Assembly: GCA_019752925.1 (NCBI GenBank)
Contig: JAIELP010000009.1
Coordinates: 1-64,000, forward strand
DNA: 64,000 nucleotides
Direction of reading: 5' to 3'
Source of the DNA: a bacterium
Lineage (GTDB): Bacteria; Bdellovibrionota; Bdellovibrionia; Bdellovibrionales; Bdellovibrionaceae
Under the pieces are notes generated by a model. The model was not told where the DNA came from, searched no databases, and saw only the letters and a program-made list of their open reading frames with translations. A program made the translations under genes and the position numbers. Each line of letters opens with the position of its first letter. Position 1 is the first letter of the stretch. Below are positions 18,556 through 27,628 of this stretch, one piece after another.

Positions 18556-18591
18556 GCATAATTATATGCATTTTAGGCTATATAATTATGC
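18556..18591. repeat. AT-rich 11-bp inverted repeat between the OafA and polymerase genes
   Basis: Perfect arms GCATAATTATA (18556-18566) and TATAATTATGC (18581-18591) are separated by 14 bases. They lie immediately after the OafA stop codon on the minus strand and cover the most upstream possible ATG of the polymerase (18571). It could form a weak RNA hairpin that disfavours that ATG or partly terminates; the stem is mostly A-T pairs. Confidence 0.5.
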
Positions 18592-20550
18592 TTATTTAAA
18601 ATTTTTAATTGATTCAAAAAGAACCTTATCAAAATGAATTTGCGAGCGTACAAACTCCACACCTAAAGGATTTAAATGAGTTTTATCGTAATACAAAAGA
18701 TTGTTCTTTAAAACTGCATCACATACACCACTCTTACACAATGCTAAGTCTACATTAAATAGGGCTACATTCGGCATTGATTCGATAGCCTGATATATGA
18801 CACTTCTCGATGGCTGCAGTAGCTCCATAGTATCTTTGTAAGTGATCTGGCAATTGAAGTTGTTTTGACTCACTCTAAAAGGCCTACTCAAGCATTTTTT
18901 TGGTTCAAAGGAAAGAGCAGGTATTTGCTCAAAAATTATAATTGGCATTTTTTTTAAACGCACTAAGGTTCGCTTTAAGGCAGAACTCAAACTTATCTTA
19001 TCTTCGCCGTTAACATTTTTTAGCCAGTCAGCTTCTGTGTATTTACTAAATTCACCAGCAAGCACAATTGCTTTAATATCAGTTTGATTAACACTAATAA
19101 AATCTAAAATTTCAGAGTTTTTTAAAGAGCAGTCATTTACATTTTCTACATTTACATCTATTAAGAAAGGACAACCACCATTTGAAAATGCAACTATGTC
19201 GTGGTTGGCATTTATAACCTGATCTTTTATAAGTTCATAGGTATGTCTAACATGCGAATCCCCAACTAAAAGTATAATTGATTTTCCGGTTTTTAGTTGT
19301 TCGGCACAGTGATTGATCTTATTTAACTGGCGAGAACACTTGTCACTAAACTGCTGCTCTGTTGTTTGCGCAATGTATGTTTTGTCTGTACTTGGATCTC
19401 TGAACTTAAGACCATCACGTTGATATACATTATAACCAACACATCCTACGGCAAACATAAGGGCTAATAGAACATTCGTCTTTACTTTACTACGCTGTCC
19501 AAACCGAATTGGTGTTTCGACTAGCTTATAGGTTAACCATGCTAACAAAACAGATAGTAGTACTACAGCAATTCTTATGTTGCGTGATGGAACTTCACTT
19601 TCCACAATTCGCGCAAACGAAAGCAATGGCCAATGCCACATATAAAGTGGAAAACTGATCAATCCAAACCAAACAAGTATTTTATTAGATAGCACAACAC
19701 GATTCAGCCAAGAGCGCATTCCAGCCGAAATCATCAAAACCGCACCCAGCGTTGGCAATAAGGCCCACCAGCCCGGAAATTTTGAAGCACTTGTCGTTAA
19801 AGACATAGCTGCAACAAGCAAAGATGTGCCCAACCAGGCCTGTGTATTTGCACTGAACCAATAATCAAGCTGGTACTGTATTTTTATATTTTTTTGTTGA
19901 AGCGTAAACCAAGCCAAAAGTGAACCTGCAAACATTTCCCAAAATCGCGTTTGCGGGGCATAGAAAGTAGCGACAGTATCTGTTTGAATACCCCAGATAT
20001 TCAAAGCAAATGATATTATTAACAGTATAACGATAATTTTGAGTAGATTGAGGCGCTTTTTCCATACTACCCATAGCAGCAAAGGCCAAAAGATATAAAA
20101 CTGCTCCTCAATTCCTAACGACCACAGATGAAGTAAGGGCTTAGTTTCTGCCGCATTATCAAAGTAGCCATTTTCAGACCACAGTACCAAGTTAGAAACA
20201 AATCCTGCAGCAGCCGCGATGTGTTTACCAAGCTGCTTGTATTCATCAGCGAACAATGCAAACCAGCCAAATATAAAACAACTGATAAGCACAATTAATA
20301 GAGCTGGAAAAATACGCTTAATACGACGAATATAAAACTCAAGAAAACTAAAAGTATTGCTTTCTAAATTTTTAAATAAAATAGTCGAAATCAGATAGCC
20401 CGATATCACAAAAAATATATCGACGCCAACGAAGCCGCCCTTAAACCAATTTGGAAAAGCATGGAAAGCAACCACAGACAAAACTGCTATGGCACGCAGG
20501 CCATCAATGTCGGCACGATATTTAATATGACTTAAGCCATTAGCCGCCAT
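18592..20550 (-). CDS. OafA/YrhL-type acyltransferase with C-terminal SGNH domain
   Basis: The 652-residue inner-membrane enzyme has two parts. Residues 10 to about 350 are an acyltransferase-3 domain with about ten transmembrane segments: YRADIDGLRAIAVLSVVAFHAFP carries the R-x-D-G-L-R-A motif and catalytic His, then GGFVGVDIFFVISGYLIS and SIEEQFYIFWPLLLW. Residues about 410-650 form a periplasmic SGNH domain with ILLVGDSHVRHTYE (Ser nucleophile) and DKTHLNPLG (Asp/His). This fusion O-acetylates LPS or capsule sugars. It lies downstream of the Gfo/Idh and hexapeptide-transferase genes and upstream of the polymerase, so it probably decorates that repeat unit. Confidence 0.93.
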   Translation of the reverse strand: MAANGLSHIKYRADIDGLRAIAVLSVVAFHAFPNWFKGGFVGVDIFFVISGYLISTILFKNLESNTFSFLEFYIRRIKRIFPALLIVLISCFIFGWFALFADEYKQLGKHIAAAAGFVSNLVLWSENGYFDNAAETKPLLHLWSLGIEEQFYIFWPLLLWVVWKKRLNLLKIIVILLIISFALNIWGIQTDTVATFYAPQTRFWEMFAGSLLAWFTLQQKNIKIQYQLDYWFSANTQAWLGTSLLVAAMSLTTSASKFPGWWALLPTLGAVLMISAGMRSWLNRVVLSNKILVWFGLISFPLYMWHWPLLSFARIVESEVPSRNIRIAVVLLSVLLAWLTYKLVETPIRFGQRSKVKTNVLLALMFAVGCVGYNVYQRDGLKFRDPSTDKTYIAQTTEQQFSDKCSRQLNKINHCAEQLKTGKSIILLVGDSHVRHTYELIKDQVINANHDIVAFSNGGCPFLIDVNVENVNDCSLKNSEILDFISVNQTDIKAIVLAGEFSKYTEADWLKNVNGEDKISLSSALKRTLVRLKKMPIIIFEQIPALSFEPKKCLSRPFRVSQNNFNCQITYKDTMELLQPSRSVIYQAIESMPNVALFNVDLALCKSGVCDAVLKNNLLYYDKTHLNPLGVEFVRSQIHFDKVLFESIKNFK

Positions 20551-20556
20551 TTAACA

Positions 20557-21213
20557 TTACTTCTTATCCCACCACTCAAATGGCTTTTTAAAAAATCCAG
20601 GCTTACAATCGAGCTCGTCAAAATTCTTAATTTTGCGGCCCGGATTACCCGCTATGACTGAATTCGGCGGAACATCATGTAACACCACAGCTCCACCATA
20701 TATCTGCGAATGATGGCCAATACGAACCCCGGGAGCTATAAATACATTGGCCCCTATCGATACAAATGATTCCACATGACTTTTAGGCACACAGTCTTTG
20801 TACTTCGGGCAAGGCGGATGAAGATCGTCTGAAAAAACCGTATTAGGCCCGATAAAAATATTATTTTCTAAAACGACTCTCTCTAAAAACACCTGAGAGT
20901 TGATGCGTATGTCATTACCCATAACACAGCCATTTTTAATAACAGCTTTGGGACCAATTCTTACACGATCCCCGATTATGTTGTCGGTAAAAACTGTAGA
21001 CTGATCGCTTATGTCGAAATTATCGCCGATTGTAACACCTGTGTAGAGCGTACATCTGGATCCGATAAATGCATTTTTACCGACTATTAGCTTAGTTTCC
21101 GGATGAAATCTGTCTTCAATACCAAGAATAGCCAAAGGCTCAATAATAGCGCCCTCGCCTATTTCTACGTTTTTATATTTGATAACGAGATTTTCATCGT
21201 ATTGAAATTTCAT
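20557..21213 (-). CDS. left-handed beta-helix (hexapeptide) acyltransferase, WlbB-like
   Basis: The 218-residue protein consists largely of hexapeptide repeats ([LIV]-G-x-x-x-x): VEIGEGAIIEPLAILG, IVGKNAFIGSRCTLYTG, VTIGDNFDISDQSTVF and onward, with a loop bearing SDDLHPPCPKYKDC and the family end PPNSVIAGNPGRKIKNF. Such trimeric enzymes use acetyl-CoA to acetylate amino sugars. Its start abuts the Gfo/Idh dehydrogenase stop (TAG-ATG). With that gene and the DegT aminotransferase upstream it completes a dehydrogenase-transaminase-acetyltransferase set as in WlbA-E-B pathways. O-acetylation is the alternative role. The unusual Cys-rich PPCPKYKDC loop might bind metal. Confidence 0.82.
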   Translation of the reverse strand: MKFQYDENLVIKYKNVEIGEGAIIEPLAILGIEDRFHPETKLIVGKNAFIGSRCTLYTGVTIGDNFDISDQSTVFTDNIIGDRVRIGPKAVIKNGCVMGNDIRINSQVFLERVVLENNIFIGPNTVFSDDLHPPCPKYKDCVPKSHVESFVSIGANVFIAPGVRIGHHSQIYGGAVVLHDVPPNSVIAGNPGRKIKNFDELDCKPGFFKKPFEWWDKK

Positions 21214-22302
21214 CTAGTTATCTTTCGTTCTGTATAAGTCAGCCAGTTTTTCGTCTGGACGACCTAAGAATTTAGATTGTTTAAATTCTTGTGGCGAAAC
21301 CGGAACCCCAGTTTCACTTGAGACGTAAAAGCTATGTAATAAGCCCAAAGATTTTTTGGCTTCTAAATAGTCTACAAAGTATTTTTTACGCTCTAGCATG
21401 TGGTCTGCAACGTCTTTATAAAAAGTTTCATGGCCATTACCATAAACGCATTTCGAAAAATCTTCTGAGTGAGCTGCTTGCTCTTTTGCATCTGGAGTAA
21501 AGATTTGTAACTCATTGACTGCTAAGCCACCAATTTGCATAAGACCTTTAGATCCAACTACTGAAATTGAAGCTTCAAAGTCATCTGGGCGAGCGGCTGT
21601 TGTAATTTCCAATGTACCTACTGCACCGTTAGCAAATTTTAAAGTCGATATGCAGGTGTCTTCAACTTCAATGTCGGCGCCAAAGGTTCTCATTTCTGTT
21701 TTAACCTCAGACACTTCACCACATAAATACCTTAGTAAGTCGATGTGATGAACGCCTTGATTTGTTATAGCTCCGCCATCTTGTGCAAAAGTACCTCTCC
21801 ACGGGGAAAGATCGTAATACCTTTGAGGCCGACACCATCTTACTCGAACAGAAACAATCTGAACCTTGCCTAATTCTTCATTATTAATTGCAGTTTTAAC
21901 TCTTTGCACAGCTTTATTATAACGGTTTTGGAAAACTGCAAATACATTTAGGCCTAACTTCTCAGCTGTTTGATAAACTTCATCAATATGTGAAAGTTTT
22001 AAAAATGTTGGCTTTTCAACAATGATATTTTTCTTATACTTAGTTAATACTTCTAAAGAATGTTCATAGTGCATACCTGACGGAGTTATAATAGCCACCA
22101 AATTAATTTCAGGATGTTTATCGAACATGGTTCTATAGCTTTTATATCCCGGGACTTCATACTCTTTTGAGTACGCATTGACTCTTTCTTCGTTTAGGTC
22201 ACAGACGGCTACTAAGTTATATTCCGGATTAGATTTAATATTTTTACAGTGATGGCCTGCAATTCGACCGCTGCCAATAACAGCTATATTTATTTTTTTC
22301 AT
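21214..22302 (-). CDS. Gfo/Idh/MocA-family sugar dehydrogenase, WlbA-like
   Basis: The 362-residue NAD(P)-dependent oxidoreductase has an N-terminal Rossmann fold (IAVIGSGRIAGHHCKNI), the family motif IVEKPTFLKLS, with the EKP lysine, near residue 96, and a C-terminal alpha/beta domain with RPQRYYDLSPWRGTFAQDGG and GVHHIDLLRYLCGE (the catalytic His region). It most resembles 3-oxidising enzymes on nucleotide sugars such as WlbA. It overlaps the aminotransferase stop by four bases (ATGA). No UDP-GlcNAc 6-dehydrogenase is seen in the window, so a UDP-GlcNAcA substrate would have to come from elsewhere; CDP- or CMP-linked substrates are possible. Confidence 0.85.
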   Translation of the reverse strand: MKKINIAVIGSGRIAGHHCKNIKSNPEYNLVAVCDLNEERVNAYSKEYEVPGYKSYRTMFDKHPEINLVAIITPSGMHYEHSLEVLTKYKKNIIVEKPTFLKLSHIDEVYQTAEKLGLNVFAVFQNRYNKAVQRVKTAINNEELGKVQIVSVRVRWCRPQRYYDLSPWRGTFAQDGGAITNQGVHHIDLLRYLCGEVSEVKTEMRTFGADIEVEDTCISTLKFANGAVGTLEITTAARPDDFEASISVVGSKGLMQIGGLAVNELQIFTPDAKEQAAHSEDFSKCVYGNGHETFYKDVADHMLERKKYFVDYLEAKKSLGLLHSFYVSSETGVPVSPQEFKQSKFLGRPDEKLADLYRTKDN

Positions 22303-23387
22303 TTAATTTGCCTTATTTTTTGCATTATCAATTCAAACTGAGATTTAGTACCTAAACTAAAGCGTGAAAAACCCTTTAAGCAGTTCGCATCGCCAAATTC
22401 GGTACGGTATAAAACGGTATCTTTGAGATTTTGTGCAATCTTTGACTCATCAGTACCAAAATCCACATGTAAAAAATTTCCATGAGATTCTGTTACTTGA
22501 TAACCCAATTTTCGCAATTCTGATTTAAAGTAGTCGCGACCTTCTTGAAGTCTGGCTACTGAAGCCAATATTTCAGTTTTATAATCTAAAAGTTGATAAA
22601 TAATTTCAGCAGATAAAGTTCCTACTTCGTACATGGCTCTGTTTTTATGAACAATTTGAATGAGTTCTTTGTTTGCAGCTAAGTAACCCACTCGAACACC
22701 GGCGGCTCCCCATGCTTTTGAAAAGGTCCGGCATACTAATAGCTGTGGAAATTCATTTACTTTATTAATCTGTGTTTTTGTAAAAAACGGATAGTAGGCT
22801 TCATCAATTAACAACAAACATTTTAATTCTAAAGTTGTTTTTAAAAGAATTTGCATCTGTTCATCCGTCAGCACTGTACCAGTTGGACTGTCTGGATTTG
22901 GTAAGCACACAAGCTTAGGCTGGCTTACTTTGATTTGCTCGATGAACTTATTAAAATCGAGAACCGGACCTTCGGGTGTATAAGTGTAAGCGACTTTAAT
23001 TTGCTCTGCTGCGAACATTTTACAATAAACATCGTACATTGCAAAAGTTGGATGGGTGTGAAGTACTTTATCACCTGGTGCTATAAACACTTCAAATGTA
23101 TTGCGAATTGCTCCATCAGAGCCTGAAGTCAGTATAAAATTATTAGGCTCCAGAGAGTCCAATGCAGCTAATTTTTTATAGATCTTTGCATTTTCAGGAT
23201 AGGTATTGACGGCAAAAGGCTTTATCTTTTTCAGAATACCGTTAATTTGTTCATTTAAAACAGGATCTAGATTTTCATTCTTATTTAGCCACAATACTTT
23301 CTCATCCCGCGAAGTATCAATTGTCCAATCAGGACGAGTGATAAGACCTTCTTTATATTGTCTTTTAGCTAATTGAGTAAAATCCAC
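22299..23387 (-). CDS. HisC-like class I/II PLP aminotransferase
   Basis: The 362-residue fold-type I aminotransferase resembles histidinol-phosphate aminotransferases: WLNKNENLDP near the N terminus, SGSDGAIRNTFEVFIAPGD, the CLPNPDSPTGTVLT loop, LLIDEAYYPF and the PLP lysine in RTFSKAWGAAGVRVG around residue 218. It is embedded in sugar genes with no other his gene near, so it probably transaminates a sugar- or cyclitol-derived oxo compound or an alpha-keto acid rather than serving histidine synthesis. It overlaps the Gfo/Idh gene by four bases and lies 15 bases after the KdsB-like gene. The exact substrate is unknown. Confidence 0.82.
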   Translation of the reverse strand: MDFTQLAKRQYKEGLITRPDWTIDTSRDEKVLWLNKNENLDPVLNEQINGILKKIKPFAVNTYPENAKIYKKLAALDSLEPNNFILTSGSDGAIRNTFEVFIAPGDKVLHTHPTFAMYDVYCKMFAAEQIKVAYTYTPEGPVLDFNKFIEQIKVSQPKLVCLPNPDSPTGTVLTDEQMQILLKTTLELKCLLLIDEAYYPFFTKTQINKVNEFPQLLVCRTFSKAWGAAGVRVGYLAANKELIQIVHKNRAMYEVGTLSAEIIYQLLDYKTEILASVARLQEGRDYFKSELRKLGYQVTESHGNFLHVDFGTDESKIAQNLKDTVLYRTEFGDANCLKGFSRFSLGTKSQFELIMQKIRQIK

Positions 23388-23402
23388 GATAGCCTGTCTT
23401 TC

Positions 23403-24170
23403 TTAATTGTAAGATTTAAATATCGGGTCGTGCACCATGGCGCCTTCAACTTTCTGTACATCATGAGGACTATCTACAGAATAGGAAGGTAAATAACGGT
23501 ATGGAGCCACTCTCTGCTTGAATCCGTAGTCAAAAATGCGGTTTGAATCACATGATTCTACTTTTTCCAGAGGAGATTCAGCTAAAGAAGTAAATTTCTT
23601 TAAAAAATGCCAACGGAATGCAAATATTCCGTAAATTCTTTTAGCACCGGCTTCAGGAGTTAGTTTAGTTGTATAAGGAATCGGCGAACGAGATGTATAT
23701 AACACATCACCCTTCATATTATGGATAATTTTAACGGTGTCTTTATTTCTGAATTCAGCATCATCAACAATATCCATACCTAAAACCGTACAGTTAACTT
23801 CGGGGTCGTTAAGGAGCGGAGCAATTGAAGCCTGGATCATATCCGGAAGTAACATAGGCTCGTCACCTTGAACACAAACGACGATGTCATTATCTGCAAT
23901 ATCTGGAACTAGTTTGGGTGCGGCTTCTGCAACTCGGTCTAAACAACGTGTGTGCTGATCTGAAGTCATTAAAACATCCCAACCTTGGGTCGCACCAAAG
24001 TCGGCAATTTCTTTATCACAGGTTGCTAAACCTAGCTTGGTCCAGCCATTAAACATTAAAGCGCGACGGTAAACATGCTCAATCATTGGTTTACCTAAAA
24101 TTTTAAATAAAGGTTTTCCCGGAAATCGGCTTGAAGCCATTCTTGCTGGAACAATACCTATAACTTTCAT
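23403..24170 (-). CDS. KdsB-like CMP-sugar cytidylyltransferase
   Basis: The 255-residue protein belongs to the KdsB/SpsF/NeuA nucleotidyltransferase group that transfers CMP from CTP to an acidic sugar. It has the N-terminal nucleotide loop IVPARMASSRFPGKPLFKI, VCVQGDEPML in the middle, SRSPIPY, and GIFAFRWHFL followed by SPLEKVE. It differs from housekeeping KdsB: the usual SGTER segment reads TRCLDR, and the C-terminal region has CDSNRIFDYG. This suggests a non-Kdo substrate, such as a modified ulosonate or other acidic sugar. No KdsA- or NeuB-type synthase is in the window. It overlaps the DegT aminotransferase by four bases. Confidence 0.8.
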   Translation of the reverse strand: MKVIGIVPARMASSRFPGKPLFKILGKPMIEHVYRRALMFNGWTKLGLATCDKEIADFGATQGWDVLMTSDQHTRCLDRVAEAAPKLVPDIADNDIVVCVQGDEPMLLPDMIQASIAPLLNDPEVNCTVLGMDIVDDAEFRNKDTVKIIHNMKGDVLYTSRSPIPYTTKLTPEAGAKRIYGIFAFRWHFLKKFTSLAESPLEKVESCDSNRIFDYGFKQRVAPYRYLPSYSVDSPHDVQKVEGAMVHDPIFKSYN

Positions 24171-25306
24171 AAAACTCTCTCCTTAAAGTAAACTTCGAGT
24201 TTATTTTCTATATAACTGATATCTTCTGCCGTGATCCCTACATGAAACGGAAAAGTAACAAGCCTTTCACACAAATCTTCAACCTTAGGTAAGGCATAAT
24301 CTGTTTTAAAATACTCATGCAAATGGTTGGCATAGTAATGAAGACCCACCGATACGCCTTGCTCCTGAAGATAAGAAACAATACGGTCCCGCTTTTCAGA
24401 TACGATTTGACATACGAAAATATGTGGAACGATATCTTTGTTTTTTAATGTAACCGGTTTAATCTGCGGAAACTTTTCAAACATATTAAAATACATTTCA
24501 GCCAGTTGTTTTCTTTTTTCAGCAAACTGAGGAGCTTTTTTTAATTGCTCTCGGCCTATGGCGGCCATGATGTCGCTCATGTGGTAGCGATAACCCTGAT
24601 GTTTAACGGCAAAAACCCAAGAGCGGTTTCTTTCAAAACGCATTTGCGTATCGTTTTCAACGGAAAGTAGTCTGGCGTCTTTTATTCTTGCAGCTACTGC
24701 TTTATCGGCAGTTAATACACAACCGCCTTCACCTGAAGTAATATTTTTAATTCCATCAAAGCTAAAGCAAATTATATCGCCCGCCTCACCTATCCAATGC
24801 CCATCTCTTTTATTCCCGAAGGAATGAGCCGCATCTTCAACCACTCTAAGGCCATGCTTTTTTGCAAATTCATAGACTTGAGGGATATCAACTGAATTAC
24901 TAGAATAATGAACCGGCATAATGGCTTTAGTTTTTGCAGAGATTCTTTTTTCGGCATCGACTAAGTCAATAAATCCCGTTTGAGCATCAACATCACACGA
25001 AACAGGCTTTAAACCTGCCGCGCTGATCGCCTGATGGCTTGCCACATAAGTTAATGATGGAACTAAGACTTCGTCGCCGTCTTGAAAATCTAAACACTCT
25101 AAAGCCAAATGTAAGGCTGCCGTACCTGTGTTTACCAATATAACTTCAAGCTCGGTATTTAAATAGGCTTTAATCTCTTTTTCAAATTGCTGAACTTCAA
25201 CACCCATACCTAAAAAGTGTGAATCTAAAACGCGGCTAACAGCCTCTTTTTCGTGATGATCCACAGAACATTTTGAAAGACGTATTGTTCTTTTTTCACC
25301 ACTCAT
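24167..25306 (-). CDS. DegT/DnrJ/EryC1-family sugar aminotransferase
   Basis: The 379-residue PLP enzyme shows [39 protein letters not shown], the internal-aldimine lysine in FSFDGIKNITSGEGGCV around residue 185, and KHQGYRYHMSDIMAAIG. It should aminate a keto-sugar nucleotide. Retention of the Lys distinguishes it from RfbH/ColD dehydratases. Position between the CDP-sugar genes (rfbF, rfbG, cupin) and the KdsB-like gene suggests a CDP-4-keto-deoxy sugar or a CMP-sugar precursor as substrate. The ATG at 25306 is used; an in-frame GTG lies four codons upstream. Confidence 0.88.
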   Translation of the reverse strand: MSGEKRTIRLSKCSVDHHEKEAVSRVLDSHFLGMGVEVQQFEKEIKAYLNTELEVILVNTGTAALHLALECLDFQDGDEVLVPSLTYVASHQAISAAGLKPVSCDVDAQTGFIDLVDAEKRISAKTKAIMPVHYSSNSVDIPQVYEFAKKHGLRVVEDAAHSFGNKRDGHWIGEAGDIICFSFDGIKNITSGEGGCVLTADKAVAARIKDARLLSVENDTQMRFERNRSWVFAVKHQGYRYHMSDIMAAIGREQLKKAPQFAEKRKQLAEMYFNMFEKFPQIKPVTLKNKDIVPHIFVCQIVSEKRDRIVSYLQEQGVSVGLHYYANHLHEYFKTDYALPKVEDLCERLVTFPFHVGITAEDISYIENKLEVYFKERVL

Positions 25307-25712
25307 AGGGGATCTCACTTAAATCTTTATTAACACTTTCTTTTGGATCGTGTTCGATGTCGGCAATATTTAATATTAAGTTTTCAGATTTATCTAACCC
25401 TTGAAAGGCAACCCATAAACCCGGAGGCACCGTTAATCTCTTATACTGTTCACCAGAGTTTCTCGATAAACAAAACTCTTTAAACTGGTTTCCTGCCTTC
25501 GCTGTTTCATCATATACAACAAATCTAACTTCGCCGGAAATGGCCATTAAATTCAAAGTCATCTGAGTGTGTTTTTTCCAGCCTTTAACTTCTTTAAAAT
25601 TAACTTCAGAGAAATAGGCTTCACCGAAGTTTTTAAAAGAAGCCTCGCTTTTTTTAAGAGCATGAAATACTCGACCCTTTGGGGTTTCGATTATTTTCAG
25701 ATCACTAAGCAT
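25296..25712 (-). CDS. RmlC-like cupin sugar epimerase
   Basis: The 138-residue single-domain cupin resembles dTDP-4-dehydrorhamnose 3,5-epimerases, in the short WbmI/AscE-like branch: FSEVNFKEVKGWKKHTQMTL with the catalytic-type His, RFVVYD, RLTVPPGLWVAFQGLD and LNIADIEHDPKES near the C terminus. It follows the CDP-glucose 4,6-dehydratase, so the likely substrate is CDP-4-keto-6-deoxyglucose, epimerised at C5 and/or C3. The ATG at 25712 is used; a GTG at 25724 that overlaps the rfbG stop (TAGTG) is equally possible. It overlaps the DegT gene by 11 bases. Confidence 0.8.
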   Translation of the reverse strand: MLSDLKIIETPKGRVFHALKKSEASFKNFGEAYFSEVNFKEVKGWKKHTQMTLNLMAISGEVRFVVYDETAKAGNQFKEFCLSRNSGEQYKRLTVPPGLWVAFQGLDKSENLILNIADIEHDPKESVNKDLSEIPYEW

Positions 25713-25723
25713 TACATCCGCCA

Positions 25724-26827
25724 CTACACTGTCCAGGTTAAATTTTGTTTTTTAGCAGAATCAAAGTAGAAATTAATTTGTTTATCGGTGTAGTCCATCA
25801 TGTTGGTTTCTTTTTTCTGGTAGTATGTTGCATACCATTCACCAACTAATTGAGCCGTTTCCTGATAATTTAAAGTGGCCTGCCATCCCAAATGAAATAA
25901 AGCTTTGTCACAATTTAATTTTAATAGACCAGCTTCTTTCAGGTTTAAGTTTTCAACTACAGAATAACTTCCTGAAGGATTTTTATGACCCCAGATGCGG
26001 GCTAAGTTTTCACAGATGTCTTTTACCGTTTTATTTTGTTCTGCGCGTGGACCAAAGTTGAAAGATTCGCCATGAAGTTTTTCACGGGCATATAACTCAG
26101 CACCTAAATGTAAATAGCCACACAGAGGCTCCATTACGTGTTGCCATGGGCGTGTTGAATTCGGACTGCGTAAAACCACTGTTTTATCTTCAGACCAAGA
26201 TCTCACCATATCGGCCACAATACGGTATTGAGCCCAGTCACCACCGCCAATAACATTACCCGCTCTGGCTGAACAAAGTTTTACCGGGTGATTATTAACA
26301 AAGAATGTTCTCACGTAAGAATGAAAAATATGTTCGGCTGCGGCCTTTGAAGCACTGTAAATGTCTTTACCGCCAAGAGCATCAGTTTCCTTATAACCCC
26401 ACTCCCATTCAACGTTTTCGTAGCACTTGTCAGAAGTAATAACTACACCGGTGCAAGCATGTTTAAATGAGCGCATAGCTTCAAGAACATGGGCTGTTCC
26501 CATAGCATTCACTGATAAAGTTCTTAATGGTTCTGATTGCGAAGTGGCTACAATGGGCTGAGCCGCCATATGAAAAATAAAATCTGGCTTTTCGTTCTGA
26601 AATATTATGTTAAGCTCGGGATAATTCAAAATATCTAAACGATAATCTTTACACAACTCATTAATTTTTAAAGCTTCAAACATAGAAGGTGTTGTTGGCA
26701 CACAGTCCGAAACACCAACTACATGAGCACCTAATTTTTTGAGTAATAAAACTAACCATGAGCCTTTAAAGCCAGTATGACCGGTTACTAAAACCTTTTT
26801 ACCTCTGTAAACGTCTTTAAATAGCAT
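25724..26827 (-). CDS. rfbG: CDP-glucose 4,6-dehydratase
   Basis: RfbG converts CDP-glucose to CDP-4-keto-6-deoxyglucose. The 367-residue SDR protein has VLVTGHTGFKGSWLVLLLK at the N terminus (the His-Thr-Gly-Phe-Lys-Gly loop is characteristic), HMAAQPIVATSQSEP, VITSDKCYEN with the Thr/Ser-Asp-Lys catalytic set, YSASKAAAEH and a downstream RPWQHVMEPL block. The ATG at 26827 is chosen because it forms a TAATG stop/start overlap with rfbF and matches the family N terminus; the frame is open 13 codons further. It acts with rfbF and the following cupin epimerase. Confidence 0.95.
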   Translation of the reverse strand: MLFKDVYRGKKVLVTGHTGFKGSWLVLLLKKLGAHVVGVSDCVPTTPSMFEALKINELCKDYRLDILNYPELNIIFQNEKPDFIFHMAAQPIVATSQSEPLRTLSVNAMGTAHVLEAMRSFKHACTGVVITSDKCYENVEWEWGYKETDALGGKDIYSASKAAAEHIFHSYVRTFFVNNHPVKLCSARAGNVIGGGDWAQYRIVADMVRSWSEDKTVVLRSPNSTRPWQHVMEPLCGYLHLGAELYAREKLHGESFNFGPRAEQNKTVKDICENLARIWGHKNPSGSYSVVENLNLKEAGLLKLNCDKALFHLGWQATLNYQETAQLVGEWYATYYQKKETNMMDYTDKQINFYFDSAKKQNLTWTV

Positions 26828-27600
26828 TACTTCCAAACTTTCCAAGGAGCTTCGCCAATACTCCACATTTTTTCAAGCGTATCGCGGTCGCGAATTGTAT
26901 CCATACAGTGCCAAAACCCGTTATGCTGATAAGCCATCAACTCACCGGCTTTAGCTAATTTTTCAAGTGGTTCTTTTTCTAAAATTGTAGATTCGTCTGT
27001 TAGGTAATTGAATATCTCTTTATTGAATATAAAGAATCCACCATTAATCCAACCTTCACCCACTTGTGGTTTTTCGTGGAAATCAGTAACTTTACCTTCT
27101 CTGATTTCTAAAGCACCAAAACGCGCCGGAGGTCTTACCGCAGTAACTGTGGCAATTTTTTTGTGAGATTTATGGAACTCAAGTAATTTAGAAATATTAA
27201 TATCGCAAAGACCATCACCGTAAGTCACCATGAATGTTTCTTCGTTTTTTAGCTGCTCTTTTAATTTAAAAATACGACCACCGGTCATTGAATCTTTTCC
27301 GGTGTCGATAAGGTGAACTTTCCAGTCTTCCTGCACTTCTGTTACGTTTTCGATTTTACGAGATTTCAGTTCAATGGTGAAATCTTTAGAGATATGACTG
27401 AAGTTTAAGAAATAATCTTTAATAAATTCGCCTTTATATCCAAGTGCCGGCATAAATTCATTAAATCCGTAATGAGCGTAAGATTTCATAATGTGCCAAA
27501 GAATCGGACGACCACCGATTTCTACCATAGGCTTAGGCTTAACCTGAGTCTCTTCAGCTAATCTTGTTCCAAGTCCACCGGCCAATATTACAACTTTCAT
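26827..27600 (-). CDS. rfbF: glucose-1-phosphate cytidylyltransferase
   Basis: RfbF makes CDP-glucose from glucose-1-phosphate and CTP, the first committed step to CDP-deoxy sugars. From the ATG at 27600 the product is 257 residues, the usual RfbF length, with the nucleotidyltransferase loop VILAGGLGTRLAEETQVKPK, PMVEIGGRPILWHIMKSYAH, TYGDGLCDINI and NGGFFIFNKEIF. The frame is open further upstream, but the extra leader does not match the family. Its stop overlaps the rfbG start by one base. Confidence 0.96.
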   Translation of the reverse strand: MKVVILAGGLGTRLAEETQVKPKPMVEIGGRPILWHIMKSYAHYGFNEFMPALGYKGEFIKDYFLNFSHISKDFTIELKSRKIENVTEVQEDWKVHLIDTGKDSMTGGRIFKLKEQLKNEETFMVTYGDGLCDINISKLLEFHKSHKKIATVTAVRPPARFGALEIREGKVTDFHEKPQVGEGWINGGFFIFNKEIFNYLTDESTILEKEPLEKLAKAGELMAYQHNGFWHCMDTIRDRDTLEKMWSIGEAPWKVWK

Positions 27601-27628
27601 AAATAAAACCTGTCTTTCAATATATCTA

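Noticed and set aside
22299-23387. Annotation as hisC for histidine synthesis
   Set aside because: Family resemblance is clear, but no his genes are near and it is embedded by overlaps in a sugar operon.
24167-25306. RfbH-type 3-dehydratase
   Set aside because: The PLP lysine is present (GIKNITSGEGG), so a transaminase is expected.
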